NCBI RefSeq assembly: GCF_011058255.1
Contig: NZ_JAALFH010000033.1
Coordinates: forward strand, 54,981-118,980
Reading direction: 5' to 3'
Length of the DNA stretch: 64,000 nt
Source of the DNA: Thioalkalivibrio sp. XN8
GTDB taxonomy: Bacteria; Pseudomonadota; Gammaproteobacteria; Steroidobacterales; XN24
Shown: positions 27,652 to 36,503 of the stretch, one piece after another
How positions within the stretch are numbered: position 1 is the stretch's first letter
Layout of the letters: the number at the start of each line of letters is the position of its first letter
Translations under genes and position numbers: made by a program
The notes under the pieces: generated by a model
What the model saw: only the letters and a program-made list of their open reading frames with translations
What the model was told of the DNA's origin: nothing
Database searches by the model: none

Positions 27652-28941
27652 TCATATCAGGCCGGCCCGGCGGCTGATGAGATGGATCACCCAGGTCAGC
27701 GCCACGGCGCCGAGCAGCAGCAGGATCGCGATGCCGGCGTTGTTCAGCGCCGTCGGGGCGACCAGCATCAGCGCGCCCAGTCCGAGCATCATCATGCCGG
27801 ACATCAGCTTCAACAGCCGGCCTTCCGCCTCGCCCAGCTTGCGTGAGCCGAACTTCATCACGAACAGCAGCACGATGATGAGCAGCGGGATGACGTAGAT
27901 GATGTTGTACAGCACCAGGTACATGTAATAGACGAAGGTATCGGCCTCGCGCAGCGTCAGGATGCGCGTGTAGACCATCGGCAGCCCGGCGGTGCACAGC
28001 AGCTCGTAGGAATTGACCACGATCGCCAGCACGGCGGTGCCGGCCAGCATCGCCAGGGTGCTCTTGGCGCCGACCAGGTTGCGCATGCGCTGGTACATGC
28101 CCGGTTTTTTCGACTCCGGGATGGACAGCGAGGGCCCGCCCGACTGGAACCAGAAATAGTCCTTGATGTTGATGGCGGCGAGCCCCACCGCGATCACGCC
28201 GGCGATGATGGTCACTACCCGCAGCTCGCCGAGCAGCAGGAACACGTTGAGCCACGCGGCCATGAACACGAAATAGATCAGCCCCGAGATCAGGACGAAG
28301 GTCCCGCCCACCAGCAGCATGCGGGCGCGGCTGCGCGCGTGCACCATCAGGCTGAGCAGGAACAGCAGCACGAAGAAGGCGCAGGGGTTGAAGGCGTCCA
28401 GCCCGGCGATCACCACCGTGAGGATGGGCAGGCCCCATGCCGAGGGGTCGATCATGCCGAGCAGCGGCACCCGCACGCCCATTACTTCGCCGGCCTTCGG
28501 CCCGGCGTCGCCGGCGCCCGTGAACATGGCGATGGCGTCCTCCGGGTTGGCGCGGCAGTGCTCCAGGCGCGCCAGCAGCACGGCGCCGGTCGTCTCGGCG
28601 TTGTCGAAGCCGGTATGCATGGTGCCGCAGAAGAGGAAGGCGGGCACGCTGCGGGCCTGTTCGCCGATGGCGCGCGCAGTGTCGCGATACAGGATGCCGT
28701 GGTCGCGGGTCTTGGTGATCTCGAAGGCGCGCAGGTCGATCCAGTCCCGCGCGTCGAGGCTGGCGACGAAGGGCTTGGCTTCGATGCAGTGCGGGCAGGT
28801 GTCGGAGTAGAAGTACCAGACGACGATCTTCGTTTCGCCGTCGGGGCCCGTGCTCAGCCACTCGACTTCAGCACGCGCCGCCGACGCGCAAAGGAGCAGC
28901 GCCAGCGCTGCGAGGAACAGGGGCAGGATATTCTTGTACAT
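27652..28941 (-). CDS. Thioredoxin-domain / DsbD-like membrane protein fusion
   Basis: The protein has 429 residues. A signal peptide precedes a periplasmic thioredoxin-like domain with active site CPHC (residues 49-52). Next comes a membrane domain with about six to eight helices carrying NPCAFF near residue 190 and NSYELLCTAGLP near 310. The two buried cysteines are placed as in CcdA/DsbD transporters that pass electrons from the cytoplasm to periplasmic thiols. It is downstream of two multihaem cytochrome genes on the same strand, so it may keep haem-binding CXXCH cysteines reduced. That link is inference. Confidence 0.85.
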   Translation of the reverse strand: MYKNILPLFLAALALLLCASAARAEVEWLSTGPDGETKIVVWYFYSDTCPHCIEAKPFVASLDARDWIDLRAFEITKTRDHGILYRDTARAIGEQARSVPAFLFCGTMHTGFDNAETTGAVLLARLEHCRANPEDAIAMFTGAGDAGPKAGEVMGVRVPLLGMIDPSAWGLPILTVVIAGLDAFNPCAFFVLLFLLSLMVHARSRARMLLVGGTFVLISGLIYFVFMAAWLNVFLLLGELRVVTIIAGVIAVGLAAINIKDYFWFQSGGPSLSIPESKKPGMYQRMRNLVGAKSTLAMLAGTAVLAIVVNSYELLCTAGLPMVYTRILTLREADTFVYYMYLVLYNIIYVIPLLIIVLLFVMKFGSRKLGEAEGRLLKLMSGMMMLGLGALMLVAPTALNNAGIAILLLLGAVALTWVIHLISRRAGLI

Positions 28942-28953
28942 GCGTGGTCCACT

Positions 28954-28990
28954 CCGCCGGAGCGCTGCACTTTACTCAGCGCTCCGGCGG
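28954..28990 (-). other. Stem-loop between cytochrome and thioredoxin/DsbD genes
   Basis: A perfect 14-bp inverted repeat (CCGCCGGAGCGCTG at 28954-28967 and its complement at 28977-28990) has a 9-nt loop. It fills the gap between the six-haem cytochrome gene and the downstream thioredoxin/DsbD gene. No T-run follows on either strand, so it looks more like an mRNA-processing or attenuation hairpin than a simple terminator. Confidence 0.6.
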
Positions 28991-29035
28991 CGGGCAATTG
29001 TGGCAAGTCCTTGGGAACTTTTCCCCGGCAGCCTG

Positions 29036-30463
29036 CTACGGGTTGAGCTTCTGCAGGATCTCGGGGTTTTCTTCCCGCGTCGCCAGCACGGTGTGGCAGA
29101 GCGAGCAGTTGCGCGAGATGCCCTCGCCCTCGGCTGTCTTGTGCTCGCGGTTGTGGCAGCGGAAGCAGCCCGGCGCATCTTCGCGGCTGCGGATCGGCGG
29201 GTGGCCGCTGTGGTCCGGATAGGTGTCCCAGCGCACCCGCATGTGGGGGAACACGTTCCAGCTGAAGATGTCGCCCAGGGCGTCACCGGCCTCGGTGATG
29301 GCGGCGGCTTTCTCCACCGCCAGCTCCGGGTAGTTCTCGCGGTAGAAGGTCTCCAGCGATGCGGCCAGCCCGACCCGCGCGTCGTCGTGGGTCTGGTAGT
29401 CGGCTTCCTCGATCAGGCGCACGCCCTCGCGCTTGATGAACGGCAGCGTCCGGTCGACCTTGTCGCTCGACAGCATCATGTCGAGCTCCTCGGCCGGCGT
29501 GCGGTAAATGTGGGTTGGCCGGTTATGGCAGTCGACGCAGTCCATGGTGCGCCACTCGCCCGGATCCTCGGGCATATTGTCGGCCAGGTAGACCTTGGTG
29601 GTCCCGTCGGCCAGCGTCAGCTCGATGTCGTAAACCTCCATCCGGCTCTCGTCGGAGCGATAGCGGATCTGGATGTTGGGATCCACGTGCCAGTGAATAC
29701 CGGAGGACTCGCGGCCCGCCAGGCCGCCGACCCTGAGCAGGATGGCGCTCTTCAGCTCGGTGTTGACCTCGTCCTCGTCGTAGACTGTCTCGATCTTCAG
29801 CTTGTCGCCGACGAATACATAGGGCCAGTGGCACTGCTCGCAGGTGTCGCGCGCCGGGCGCAAATCGTGCAGCGGCGTCTCGATCGGGCGCGGGTAGATA
29901 TCCAGCGCCACGGCGACCATCTGCCACGCGCCGTCCAGCTTCGACTTCACGAACCAGTCGGCGCCCGGGCCGATGTGGCAGTCGACGCAGCGCACGCGGG
30001 AGTGGGGCGAGCGCTGGTGCGCAGTCCACTCCGGCTGCATCACCGAGTGGCAGGCCAGGCCGCAGAAAGCGTTCGAATCCATCACCTCGACGCCCTTGTA
30101 GGTGGCGCCCGCGATAACCACGATGTTGACCAGCGTAAGGACCAGGAAGACCACCACCGCCTTGCGGGTGGTCTCCTGGTTGAGGTCGATGACCGGGAAC
30201 AGCGGCGGCGCCTTGCCCTCCGCCGCCAATTTTGCGGCGCGCTTGCGCTGGCGGTAAATGCCGACCGGGATCAGCAGCAGGCCCAGCACGAAAAACATCG
30301 GCAAGATCAGGAAGGTCACGATGCCGAGGTACGGCCCGCCCGAGAAACCGACGGCATGCACGATGAACAGCGCCACGATCAGCGTCAACGAGGCGACGGC
30401 GAGTGCCGTGCCGGCCAGGCTGATGGGGTTCCGGGTCAGGGCGGCGAAGAAGTGTCGAGCCAT
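29036..30463 (-). CDS. NapC/NirT-type membrane multihaem cytochrome c (six haem sites)
   Basis: The protein has 475 residues. Three hydrophobic helices in the first about 130 residues anchor it. Periplasmic haem motifs follow in the order CGLACH (a CX3CH spacing), CVDCH, CEQCH, CVDCH, CFRCH and CSLCH, six in all. The first, FCGLACHSVMQPEW, is the quinol-site haem arrangement of NapC/NrfH-like proteins, with a distal Met. It likely takes electrons from quinol or the b/c fusion encoded upstream and passes them to a periplasmic acceptor. The start follows GAGG and a poly-A stretch on the minus strand. Confidence 0.9.
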   Translation of the reverse strand: MARHFFAALTRNPISLAGTALAVASLTLIVALFIVHAVGFSGGPYLGIVTFLILPMFFVLGLLLIPVGIYRQRKRAAKLAAEGKAPPLFPVIDLNQETTRKAVVVFLVLTLVNIVVIAGATYKGVEVMDSNAFCGLACHSVMQPEWTAHQRSPHSRVRCVDCHIGPGADWFVKSKLDGAWQMVAVALDIYPRPIETPLHDLRPARDTCEQCHWPYVFVGDKLKIETVYDEDEVNTELKSAILLRVGGLAGRESSGIHWHVDPNIQIRYRSDESRMEVYDIELTLADGTTKVYLADNMPEDPGEWRTMDCVDCHNRPTHIYRTPAEELDMMLSSDKVDRTLPFIKREGVRLIEEADYQTHDDARVGLAASLETFYRENYPELAVEKAAAITEAGDALGDIFSWNVFPHMRVRWDTYPDHSGHPPIRSREDAPGCFRCHNREHKTAEGEGISRNCSLCHTVLATREENPEILQKLNP

Positions 30464-30485
30464 GTTTTTTTCCTCTTGGAGACGA

Positions 30486-30519
30486 GCGGGGCCCCGCCGA
30501 CTACTCGGCAGGGCCCCGC
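30486..30519 (-). other. Stem-loop downstream of the b/c cytochrome fusion gene
   Basis: Fifteen-base arms at 30486-30500 and 30505-30519, with one mismatch, enclose the 4-nt loop CTAC in the 114-bp gap between the two cytochrome genes. A second hairpin lies just beside it. Position and lack of a T-run suggest differential expression of the two genes rather than a full stop. Confidence 0.55.
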
Positions 30520-30537
30520 GTCCGTCCCTGGGTACAG

Positions 30538-30566
30538 GCCCGGGCAACCGTCCTGGTCGCCCGGGC
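30538..30566 (-). other. Second stem-loop in the cytochrome intergenic gap
   Basis: Twelve-base arms GCCCGGGCAACC (30538-30549) and 30555-30566, with one mismatch, flank a 5-nt loop. It lies 11 bp after the stop codon of the b/c fusion gene. Plus-strand GTTTCTTG follows the right arm, so it could end antisense transcription as well. Confidence 0.5.
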
Positions 30567-30577
30567 GTTTCTTGTCA

Positions 30578-32548
30578 TCAATAGATCAGCAGGGCCGTGA
30601 AGATGCCCACCGCCAGCGCCAGGCCGATGGCCACGGCCACGAAGCCCCAGAAGTGGATGCTGCGCATCTGCTCCTTGGTCGGGGCCGGCACGATGTGGTC
30701 TTCCAGCGTGCCTTCTTCCACCATCCGCTGGTACTCCAGCGGCCGCTCGTCCTTGAAGCGCTCGATCGGCTGGCTGCCGGTGAAGACCACCGGGTCGAGC
30801 GGGAAGCTCTCCGGGCGCAGGTGCGTGTGGAAGAAGTGGAACAGGAAGATGAAGCCGGTGGCCAGCAGGGCTTCCTCGCTGTGCACCACGTACGCGGCGT
30901 TCAGCGCCCAGCCCGGCAGCGGCAGGATCTCGGTGAAGAAGTTCGGGAACCAGAGCATCAGGCCGGAGCCGCCGATGATCATCATGCCCCAGAACACCGC
31001 CAGGTAGTCGAACTTCTCCCAGTAGGTCCAGCGGTCGCCCGCAGGTCTCGGACCCATGTAGAGGAAGTACTTGAACATGGCGACGATGTCCTTGCCGTCC
31101 TTGAGCTGCGGGGTCATGGAGTTCGGCCCCCAGAACAGGCCCTTCTCCCCGGCCGCCAAGCGGCGGATGAGGACGACCAGGTGCCAGACGAAGTAGCCGA
31201 AGGTGCCGATCGCCGCCACGCGGTGCAGGAACATCGTGTTCTCGACGCCGCCAAACCAGGCCATCAGCGTGTGGGCCCACGGCGCGTGCGCGAACTTCAG
31301 CGGCAGGCCGGTGGCCGCCAGTAGCAGGAAGGTCACGATGATCAGCTTGTGCATGCTGATGTCGCGCTTCTTGAAGCGGCGTACGTAGGTGTTGCTCGGG
31401 CTGTGGTGGCCGAGGAACTCGCCCCGCATGTGGCCGACGATCCCGCGCTGCAGCCACAGGATGGCGTGGATGCCGAAGAAGCCGAACACGCCGATCACCA
31501 GCGCATGCATCGCCATGGCGATGATGAAGACGTAGAAGTTGTCGTCCGGGCTGTTCGGATTGATATGCGGATTGAAGGAAGCGAAGGCCATGGTGACGTC
31601 GCCGTGGCATTCGCCGCACATCGCCTGCAGGTTGTCCGGATGAATGCTCGAGCGCGGATCATCCTGGCCCAGCGTGCTGTGCGGGGTATGGCAGTCCGAG
31701 CAGGTTGCGGAGGTGACCAGGCCGAGGTCGGTGGCCTTGCCGTGGAAACCGCCGCGATAGGTGTTGTAAAGGTCGCCGTGGCAGTCGCCGCACTCGTCGG
31801 CCATGTGCAGGCGGTCGAGCCCGACCGTCGGGTCCTTGATGGAATGCGACTCATGGCAGTCGATGCAGGTGGCGGTGCTGGTGTCACCGGCCTGCCAGGC
31901 GGCGCCGTGGGCGCTGACGTTCAGCCATTCGTCGTAGATATACTGGTGGCAGTCGCCGCACATCTCGGGCGAGTTCTTGAATGAGGTCGGGGACCGCTCG
32001 TGCTCGACCGGGAACACCATGTGCCCGCCGTGGCAGGTGCTGCAGGTCGGCGAGGCCGTCAGGCCGGAGCGCAGCAGGCCGCGGCCGTGCACGCTCTCGA
32101 CGAAGGCGTTGATCAGGTCGCCGCCGCCTTCCTGTCCCCGGTGGCAGTCGCCGCAGACCTGCACCTGCCCGACGGGCGACATCGGCGAGGTCAGGTCGTC
32201 ATTCTTGAGCATGCTGTGGGCGTCGCCGTGGCAGTCCATGCAGCCCACCTGGTCGGCGTGCACGCTGCGGCCGACGGCCCGCGGCGCCATGGTGTGACAC
32301 TGGGCGCACATGGCGTCGCCGCTCAGGTCGGCCAGGTCCTCGGCCTTGTGCCGCGGGCTGGTGACGTTGGTATGGCAGTCCTTGCAGGCGACGTCCGCGT
32401 GCGCGGTCGAGTCGAACTGCACGTCCTTATGGCACATCCCGCAGCGGATTTCGCGCTCCTGGGCGTCGGCCGTTGCGGCGCCGAAAGACAGCACGGCCGC
32501 GAGCACCAGGCCGCACAGCAGGGCAGGAAGGGAAAGTTGTCTGGCCAT
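30578..32548 (-). CDS. Fusion of 11-haem cytochrome c and cytochrome b membrane domain (CbcL-like)
   Basis: The protein has 656 residues. A signal peptide (cleavage near ADAQ) leads to a periplasmic domain of about 300 residues with eleven CXXCH sites, in order CGMCH, CKDCH, CAQCH, CMDCH, CGDCH, CSTCH, CGDCH, CIDCH, CGDCH, CSDCH, CGECH. Residues about 330-656 are a cytochrome-b/FdnI-like membrane domain with paired histidines in FLHRVAAIGTFGYFVWH and FHFFHTH. The arrangement matches quinone-linked CbcL-type proteins, known from Geobacter with nine c haems. It should exchange electrons between the quinone pool and a periplasmic haem wire. The acceptor is unknown. Confidence 0.9.
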   Translation of the reverse strand: MARQLSLPALLCGLVLAAVLSFGAATADAQEREIRCGMCHKDVQFDSTAHADVACKDCHTNVTSPRHKAEDLADLSGDAMCAQCHTMAPRAVGRSVHADQVGCMDCHGDAHSMLKNDDLTSPMSPVGQVQVCGDCHRGQEGGGDLINAFVESVHGRGLLRSGLTASPTCSTCHGGHMVFPVEHERSPTSFKNSPEMCGDCHQYIYDEWLNVSAHGAAWQAGDTSTATCIDCHESHSIKDPTVGLDRLHMADECGDCHGDLYNTYRGGFHGKATDLGLVTSATCSDCHTPHSTLGQDDPRSSIHPDNLQAMCGECHGDVTMAFASFNPHINPNSPDDNFYVFIIAMAMHALVIGVFGFFGIHAILWLQRGIVGHMRGEFLGHHSPSNTYVRRFKKRDISMHKLIIVTFLLLAATGLPLKFAHAPWAHTLMAWFGGVENTMFLHRVAAIGTFGYFVWHLVVLIRRLAAGEKGLFWGPNSMTPQLKDGKDIVAMFKYFLYMGPRPAGDRWTYWEKFDYLAVFWGMMIIGGSGLMLWFPNFFTEILPLPGWALNAAYVVHSEEALLATGFIFLFHFFHTHLRPESFPLDPVVFTGSQPIERFKDERPLEYQRMVEEGTLEDHIVPAPTKEQMRSIHFWGFVAVAIGLALAVGIFTALLIY

Positions 32549-32733
32549 TGTTCAAACCCCGATGGCGCGGTCGGCTGACCGCGGGGCGTCCTCGCGGGAC
32601 GCATCCTGTTGATGTTCGGCCGCCCCAAATTCGGCCGAGCCTTCAAGCGGCAGCGTCCGCAAATGTCGGATTTGCAGACGTTTACCTCAGGCGGGGTCAA
32701 TTTTGCGCGGTGCGGGGGACGCCGCAATCAGGG

Positions 32734-34059
32734 TCAATGCGTACCCGGGGGGCGCAGTTCCGGCGTCGGGAGGCGGGTCTCCAGGGGGCCCGGGGCATCC
32801 AGCTCTTCCCGGATGGTGTGGCGCATCAGGTCGCGGAAATCCGACACGGCCATGAAGAACTCGCGCATGATCAGGATCCAGACGCGCATGCCGTAAGGTG
32901 TCAGGACCAGTCGGTCGCCCTCGTCCCGTACCGCGCCCATCAGCTTCAGGCCGAGAATCTCCGGCGCCAGCTTCCAGAAAAAGCCGGGGTAGCGCTTCTC
33001 CGCCACGGCCTTGTCCAGCGTCAGGCCGAAGAGGTTCATGAGCATGAAGTAGCGGAGCCGGTCCCGGCTGGTCAGCGGCTGGCGGCGGCTGATGCCGAAG
33101 CGGCCGCTCTCGACCTGGCGGTTGTAATGGTTCAGCGAGAAGGTGCTGGAGTAGAGGATGCCCTCGAGATAGCTCATGGCGCCGCTGCCGAGGCCCAGGT
33201 ACTCCTCGTTCTCGATGATGTACTCGTCCACCGTGCCGCGCTTGCGGTTGAAGCACCAGGCCGAGGAGGGCTGGTAAGCGTCCGGCAGCGCGTCGAGGAT
33301 CAGCCGGTACATGTGGCCCTCGCGGTCGAAGTCCACTTCGCCCATGGTCTTGCGCATCTTGCGGATGGTGCTCTCGGCGCTCATCAGCGGGTAGAAGGTG
33401 GCCTGGCTGACCCCGAGCTCCCGCGTCAGGCGGTCGATGTCCCGGAGCAGCGAGGCCTCGTCCTGGTAGGGCAGGTTGAAGATCATGTCGGCGTTGAGCG
33501 TCTCGAAGAAGCCGTCGGCCTGCTCCAGGCGCTTCATCACCTCGGCCGCCGAGCCGTACTTCTCGTACCGGTCCATCTGCTTCAGCAGCTCGTCGTCGAG
33601 GCTCTGGATGCCGACCGAGACCCGGGTCACGCCGGCATCCCGCATCCGGGACATGACCTCGGGGCGGAGGTCGTCCGGGTTGGTCTCGATGGAAATGCTC
33701 TCGATCGGGCTGAGCCGGCGCAGCAGCTCCAGGGTCTCGGCCAGCTCGGCGGGCATCACCGTCGGGGTGCCGCCGCCGACGTAGACGTCCTTGAAGCGGT
33801 AGCCCGCCTCGTGCGCCATGCGGATCTCCTGGCGCAGGGTGCGGAAATAGCGCAGCGTCTTCTGCTCTTCGAAGCAGACCCGGTGAAAAGAGCAGAAAGG
33901 GCAGAGCACGGTGCAGAAGGGCACATGCAGGTACAGCATGTACTTGCGCGAGGTGTCCGGCGGCGGCAGCGACTCGCTGGGCTGTGGCCGCGCAAAGCGC
34001 GTCAGCCTCCGGCTGTTGTGCCGGAAGCCCGCGGTCAGCAGGCGATCCATGATGCTCAA
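32734..34059 (-). CDS. Radical SAM coproporphyrinogen III oxidase-like protein
   Basis: A 441-residue HemN/HemW-like enzyme. The iron-sulphur cysteines are CTVLCPFC (C49, C53, C56, the CX3CX2C pattern), inside YLHVPFC. GGGTP and ETNPDDL are further SAM-site motifs, and a HemN-type C-terminal domain follows. Several non-oxidase functions (haem chaperone, haem degradation) exist in this superfamily, so the activity is open. It precedes the haem-rich cytochrome genes on the same strand with a 185-bp gap, which suggests a haem supply or insertion role. ATG 34050 is an alternative start. Confidence 0.85.
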   Translation of the reverse strand: MSIMDRLLTAGFRHNSRRLTRFARPQPSESLPPPDTSRKYMLYLHVPFCTVLCPFCSFHRVCFEEQKTLRYFRTLRQEIRMAHEAGYRFKDVYVGGGTPTVMPAELAETLELLRRLSPIESISIETNPDDLRPEVMSRMRDAGVTRVSVGIQSLDDELLKQMDRYEKYGSAAEVMKRLEQADGFFETLNADMIFNLPYQDEASLLRDIDRLTRELGVSQATFYPLMSAESTIRKMRKTMGEVDFDREGHMYRLILDALPDAYQPSSAWCFNRKRGTVDEYIIENEEYLGLGSGAMSYLEGILYSSTFSLNHYNRQVESGRFGISRRQPLTSRDRLRYFMLMNLFGLTLDKAVAEKRYPGFFWKLAPEILGLKLMGAVRDEGDRLVLTPYGMRVWILIMREFFMAVSDFRDLMRHTIREELDAPGPLETRLPTPELRPPGTH

Positions 34060-34123
34060 GGCGACGGCGCTCCCGGGCGTCGGGGTCGGACACGAAAGGG
34101 GGCAATGTTAGCGCAGTTGGGTC

Positions 34124-35197
34124 TCATTTCGGGTGCGTATTCGTCGGCGCCCCTGTACCCGGAGCCAGTGCGCCATGGCGCCGCCGCCAGCCGCCGGGCG
34201 TTTCTCCCGTCCAGCGCCGGAACGCGTGCGACAGGTTGGCGGCGTCGCTGAAGCCCGTGCGGGCGGCGATCTCCTCCAGCGGCAGGCCGGTGTTTTCCAG
34301 GTAGCCCGCCACCAGCCCGAAGCGCATCTCGTCCGCCAGCGCCCGGAAGCTGGTCCCTTCCTCCGCCAGCTTGCGGCGCAGGCTGCGCCGGGACAGACCG
34401 AGCTGCCGGGCGGACTCGTCCTGGCTCGGCAGCCGGCCCGGGTGGGCCAGCAGCAGCCGGCGCAGCCGCGTGGACAGCCCGCCGGCCGGGGACAGTCCCT
34501 CCAGCAGGCGCTGGCACTGCGCTTCGGCCGCGGCGGCCGTGACCGGATCGCCCCCGGGCAGCGGCTGGTCGAGGGCACCGGCGTGCACCCGGAGGGCGTG
34601 CCGGGCCGCCCCGAACACGGGCTGGCAGCCGAAGACGCTGGTGTACTCGGCGGCCCAGGGCGGGGCGGGGTAGGCGAACTCGACCCCCGCCAGGCCCTCG
34701 CGCCGGCCCGTGAGGTCCTCGAACAGCGTGGCGGCCGCGGCCGCATCCCGTTCCACCAGGAAAGTCTCCAGCTCCCCCAGCGGGAACGCCGGCTGCATCA
34801 CCAGGGCGGCCTCCGCTCCGGCGCGCTCGAAATGCCAGCGGAGGAAGGTATGGGTCAGGTCGATGTACTGCAGGCCGAGGCGGATGGCGCTCGCCAGCGT
34901 CGGGCTGGCGGCCAGCGCCAGGCCCCAGAAGCCGAACACCGGGAAGCGATGGCCGCGGCCTGCCAGCAGGCCGAGACCGGGGCGCCCCGAGGCCGAGACG
35001 GCCCGGCGAATGAAGGCGATCTCTCGCTCGACGGGAATGGGCTGGCTGCCGGCGGTCGCCTGCTCCGCCAGCCCGCAGTCACGCAGCAGCGGGGCCGGGT
35101 CCACGCCGAGGTCCTGCAGGGTGCGCGTCAGCACGACCACGCCCGCGGCCGGGTGGCGCAGGCCGGCGGGCAAGGGCGGGGCGGCCAGAGGCAACAT
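34124..35197 (-). CDS. AraC-family transcriptional regulator (arabinose-binding-like N-domain)
   Basis: A 357-residue regulator. The N-terminal about 220 residues match the arabinose-binding-like domain seen in OruR/ArgR-type AraC proteins (PLGLLAGRG-like segment, FPVFGFWGLALAASPTLASAIRLG). The C-terminal two-helix-turn-helix domain shows SARQLGLSRRSLRRKLAEEG and IAARTGFSDAANLSHAFRRWTGETP. ATG 35197 is chosen for a GGGAG five bases upstream, over an in-frame ATG at 35215. It is divergent from alkB with 93 bp between starts and is the obvious candidate alkane- or fatty-acid-responsive activator. Confidence 0.9.
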   Translation of the reverse strand: MLPLAAPPLPAGLRHPAAGVVVLTRTLQDLGVDPAPLLRDCGLAEQATAGSQPIPVEREIAFIRRAVSASGRPGLGLLAGRGHRFPVFGFWGLALAASPTLASAIRLGLQYIDLTHTFLRWHFERAGAEAALVMQPAFPLGELETFLVERDAAAAATLFEDLTGRREGLAGVEFAYPAPPWAAEYTSVFGCQPVFGAARHALRVHAGALDQPLPGGDPVTAAAAEAQCQRLLEGLSPAGGLSTRLRRLLLAHPGRLPSQDESARQLGLSRRSLRRKLAEEGTSFRALADEMRFGLVAGYLENTGLPLEEIAARTGFSDAANLSHAFRRWTGETPGGWRRRHGALAPGTGAPTNTHPK

Positions 35198-35290
35198 GGG
35201 GCTCCCGGATGACATCTTGGCCGAAATTAACAAAATACTTGCCGGTGCGGAACAATGCGCACCCGCCGGAGACGACGGCAACATGAGGCC

Positions 35291-36406
35291 ATGGCGACCA
35301 ATTCCGCTGCAATCTGTTCCTGGACCGACCGCCGCCGCTACTGGTGGCTGGTTTCCCTGGCGATGCCCATGCTGCCGCTGGCCGGGCTGGCCGCCTGGCT
35401 CGCGGGCGGCGGCGAGGCCTGGCTCTGGCTCACCGGCGTGGTGCTCTACGGCGTCGTGCCGCTGGCCGACCACCTGCTCGGCGAAGACGCGAGCAACCCC
35501 CCCGAGGCGCTCGTGCCCGAGTTGGAGCAGGACCGCTGGTACCGCTGGCTGACCTGGGCCACCGTGCCCGTCGTCTGGCTGACCGTGGCGGTCGCCGCCT
35601 GGGCGGCCGTCGAGGGCGGGCTGAGCCTGTTCGGCTGGCTCGGGCTCGCCCTGTCTGCCGGCTGGGCCAGCGGCGCCGGGATCAACGTCGGCCATGAGCT
35701 GGGCCACAAGAAAGGCGCTCTCGAGGTCTGGCTGGGCCGGCTGGCGCTGGCCCCGTCCTGCTACGGCCACTTCATCGTCGAGCACGTGCGCGGCCACCAC
35801 CGCGACGTCGCGACGCCCGAGGACCCGGCTTCGTCGCGGCTCGGTGAGAACTACTACTGCTTCATGACCCGCGAGATCCCCGGCGCCTTCCGCCGCGCCT
35901 GGGAACTCGAGCGCGAGCGGCTGGCCGCGCAGGGACGCAGCCCCTGGCATCCCGCCAACCACAACCTGCAGGCCTGGGCGCTCAGCGTGGTGTTCTGGGG
36001 GCCGCTGCTCGCCTGGCTCGGGCCGGCGCTGTTGCCGTTTCTCCTGGTCCAGGCCGCGTTCGCCTACAGCCTGCTGTCGGCCGCCAACTATGTCGAGCAC
36101 TACGGGCTGAAGCGGCTGCGGCGCGCCGACGGCCGCTACGAGCGCTGTGCCCCGCGCCACAGCTGGAACTCCAACCACGTCGTTTCCAACCTGCTGCTCT
36201 ACCAGCTGCAGCGCCATTCCGACCACCACGCCTGGCCGGCGCGGCGCTACCAGAGCCTGCGGCACTTCGACGAGGCGCCGCAGCTGCCGACCGGCTACTA
36301 CGGCATGTTCCTGCTGGCCATGGTCCCGCCGCTGTGGCGCCGGGTGATGGACGCGAAGGTGCTGGCGCACGCCGAGGGTTGCGAGGCGCGGATCAACCGC
36401 GGCTGA
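35291..36406 (+). CDS. alkB: Alkane 1-monooxygenase
   Basis: A 371-residue integral-membrane di-iron hydroxylase that oxidises the terminal carbon of alkanes. All four signatures are intact: HELGHKKG, EHVRGHHRDV, NYVEHYGLKR and LQRHSDHHAWP. About six helices surround the histidine boxes. The rubredoxin and rubredoxin reductase partners are not in the window, so electrons must come from elsewhere in the genome. Product alcohol and acid could enter the nearby fadD/acyl-CoA routes. ATG 35291 fits the family start; an upstream in-frame ATG at 35255 adds only an arginine-rich leader. Confidence 0.95.
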   Translation: MATNSAAICSWTDRRRYWWLVSLAMPMLPLAGLAAWLAGGGEAWLWLTGVVLYGVVPLADHLLGEDASNPPEALVPELEQDRWYRWLTWATVPVVWLTVAVAAWAAVEGGLSLFGWLGLALSAGWASGAGINVGHELGHKKGALEVWLGRLALAPSCYGHFIVEHVRGHHRDVATPEDPASSRLGENYYCFMTREIPGAFRRAWELERERLAAQGRSPWHPANHNLQAWALSVVFWGPLLAWLGPALLPFLLVQAAFAYSLLSAANYVEHYGLKRLRRADGRYERCAPRHSWNSNHVVSNLLLYQLQRHSDHHAWPARRYQSLRHFDEAPQLPTGYYGMFLLAMVPPLWRRVMDAKVLAHAEGCEARINRG

Positions 36407-36503
36407 GGCGTGACCTCGGCCCGGGAAGGATCTCCGCGCCGTATCAGACCTAAGCTGCTGTTTAGTTTGATGCTGTCGGCGGGGTAGCGCGTCGTTGCCG
36501 AGC

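Noticed and set aside
28850..31324. 824-codon plus-strand frame opposite the cytochrome genes
   Set aside because: It is the complement of three recognisable minus-strand genes with haem motifs. Its product has no domain and is rich in His, Arg and Gln.
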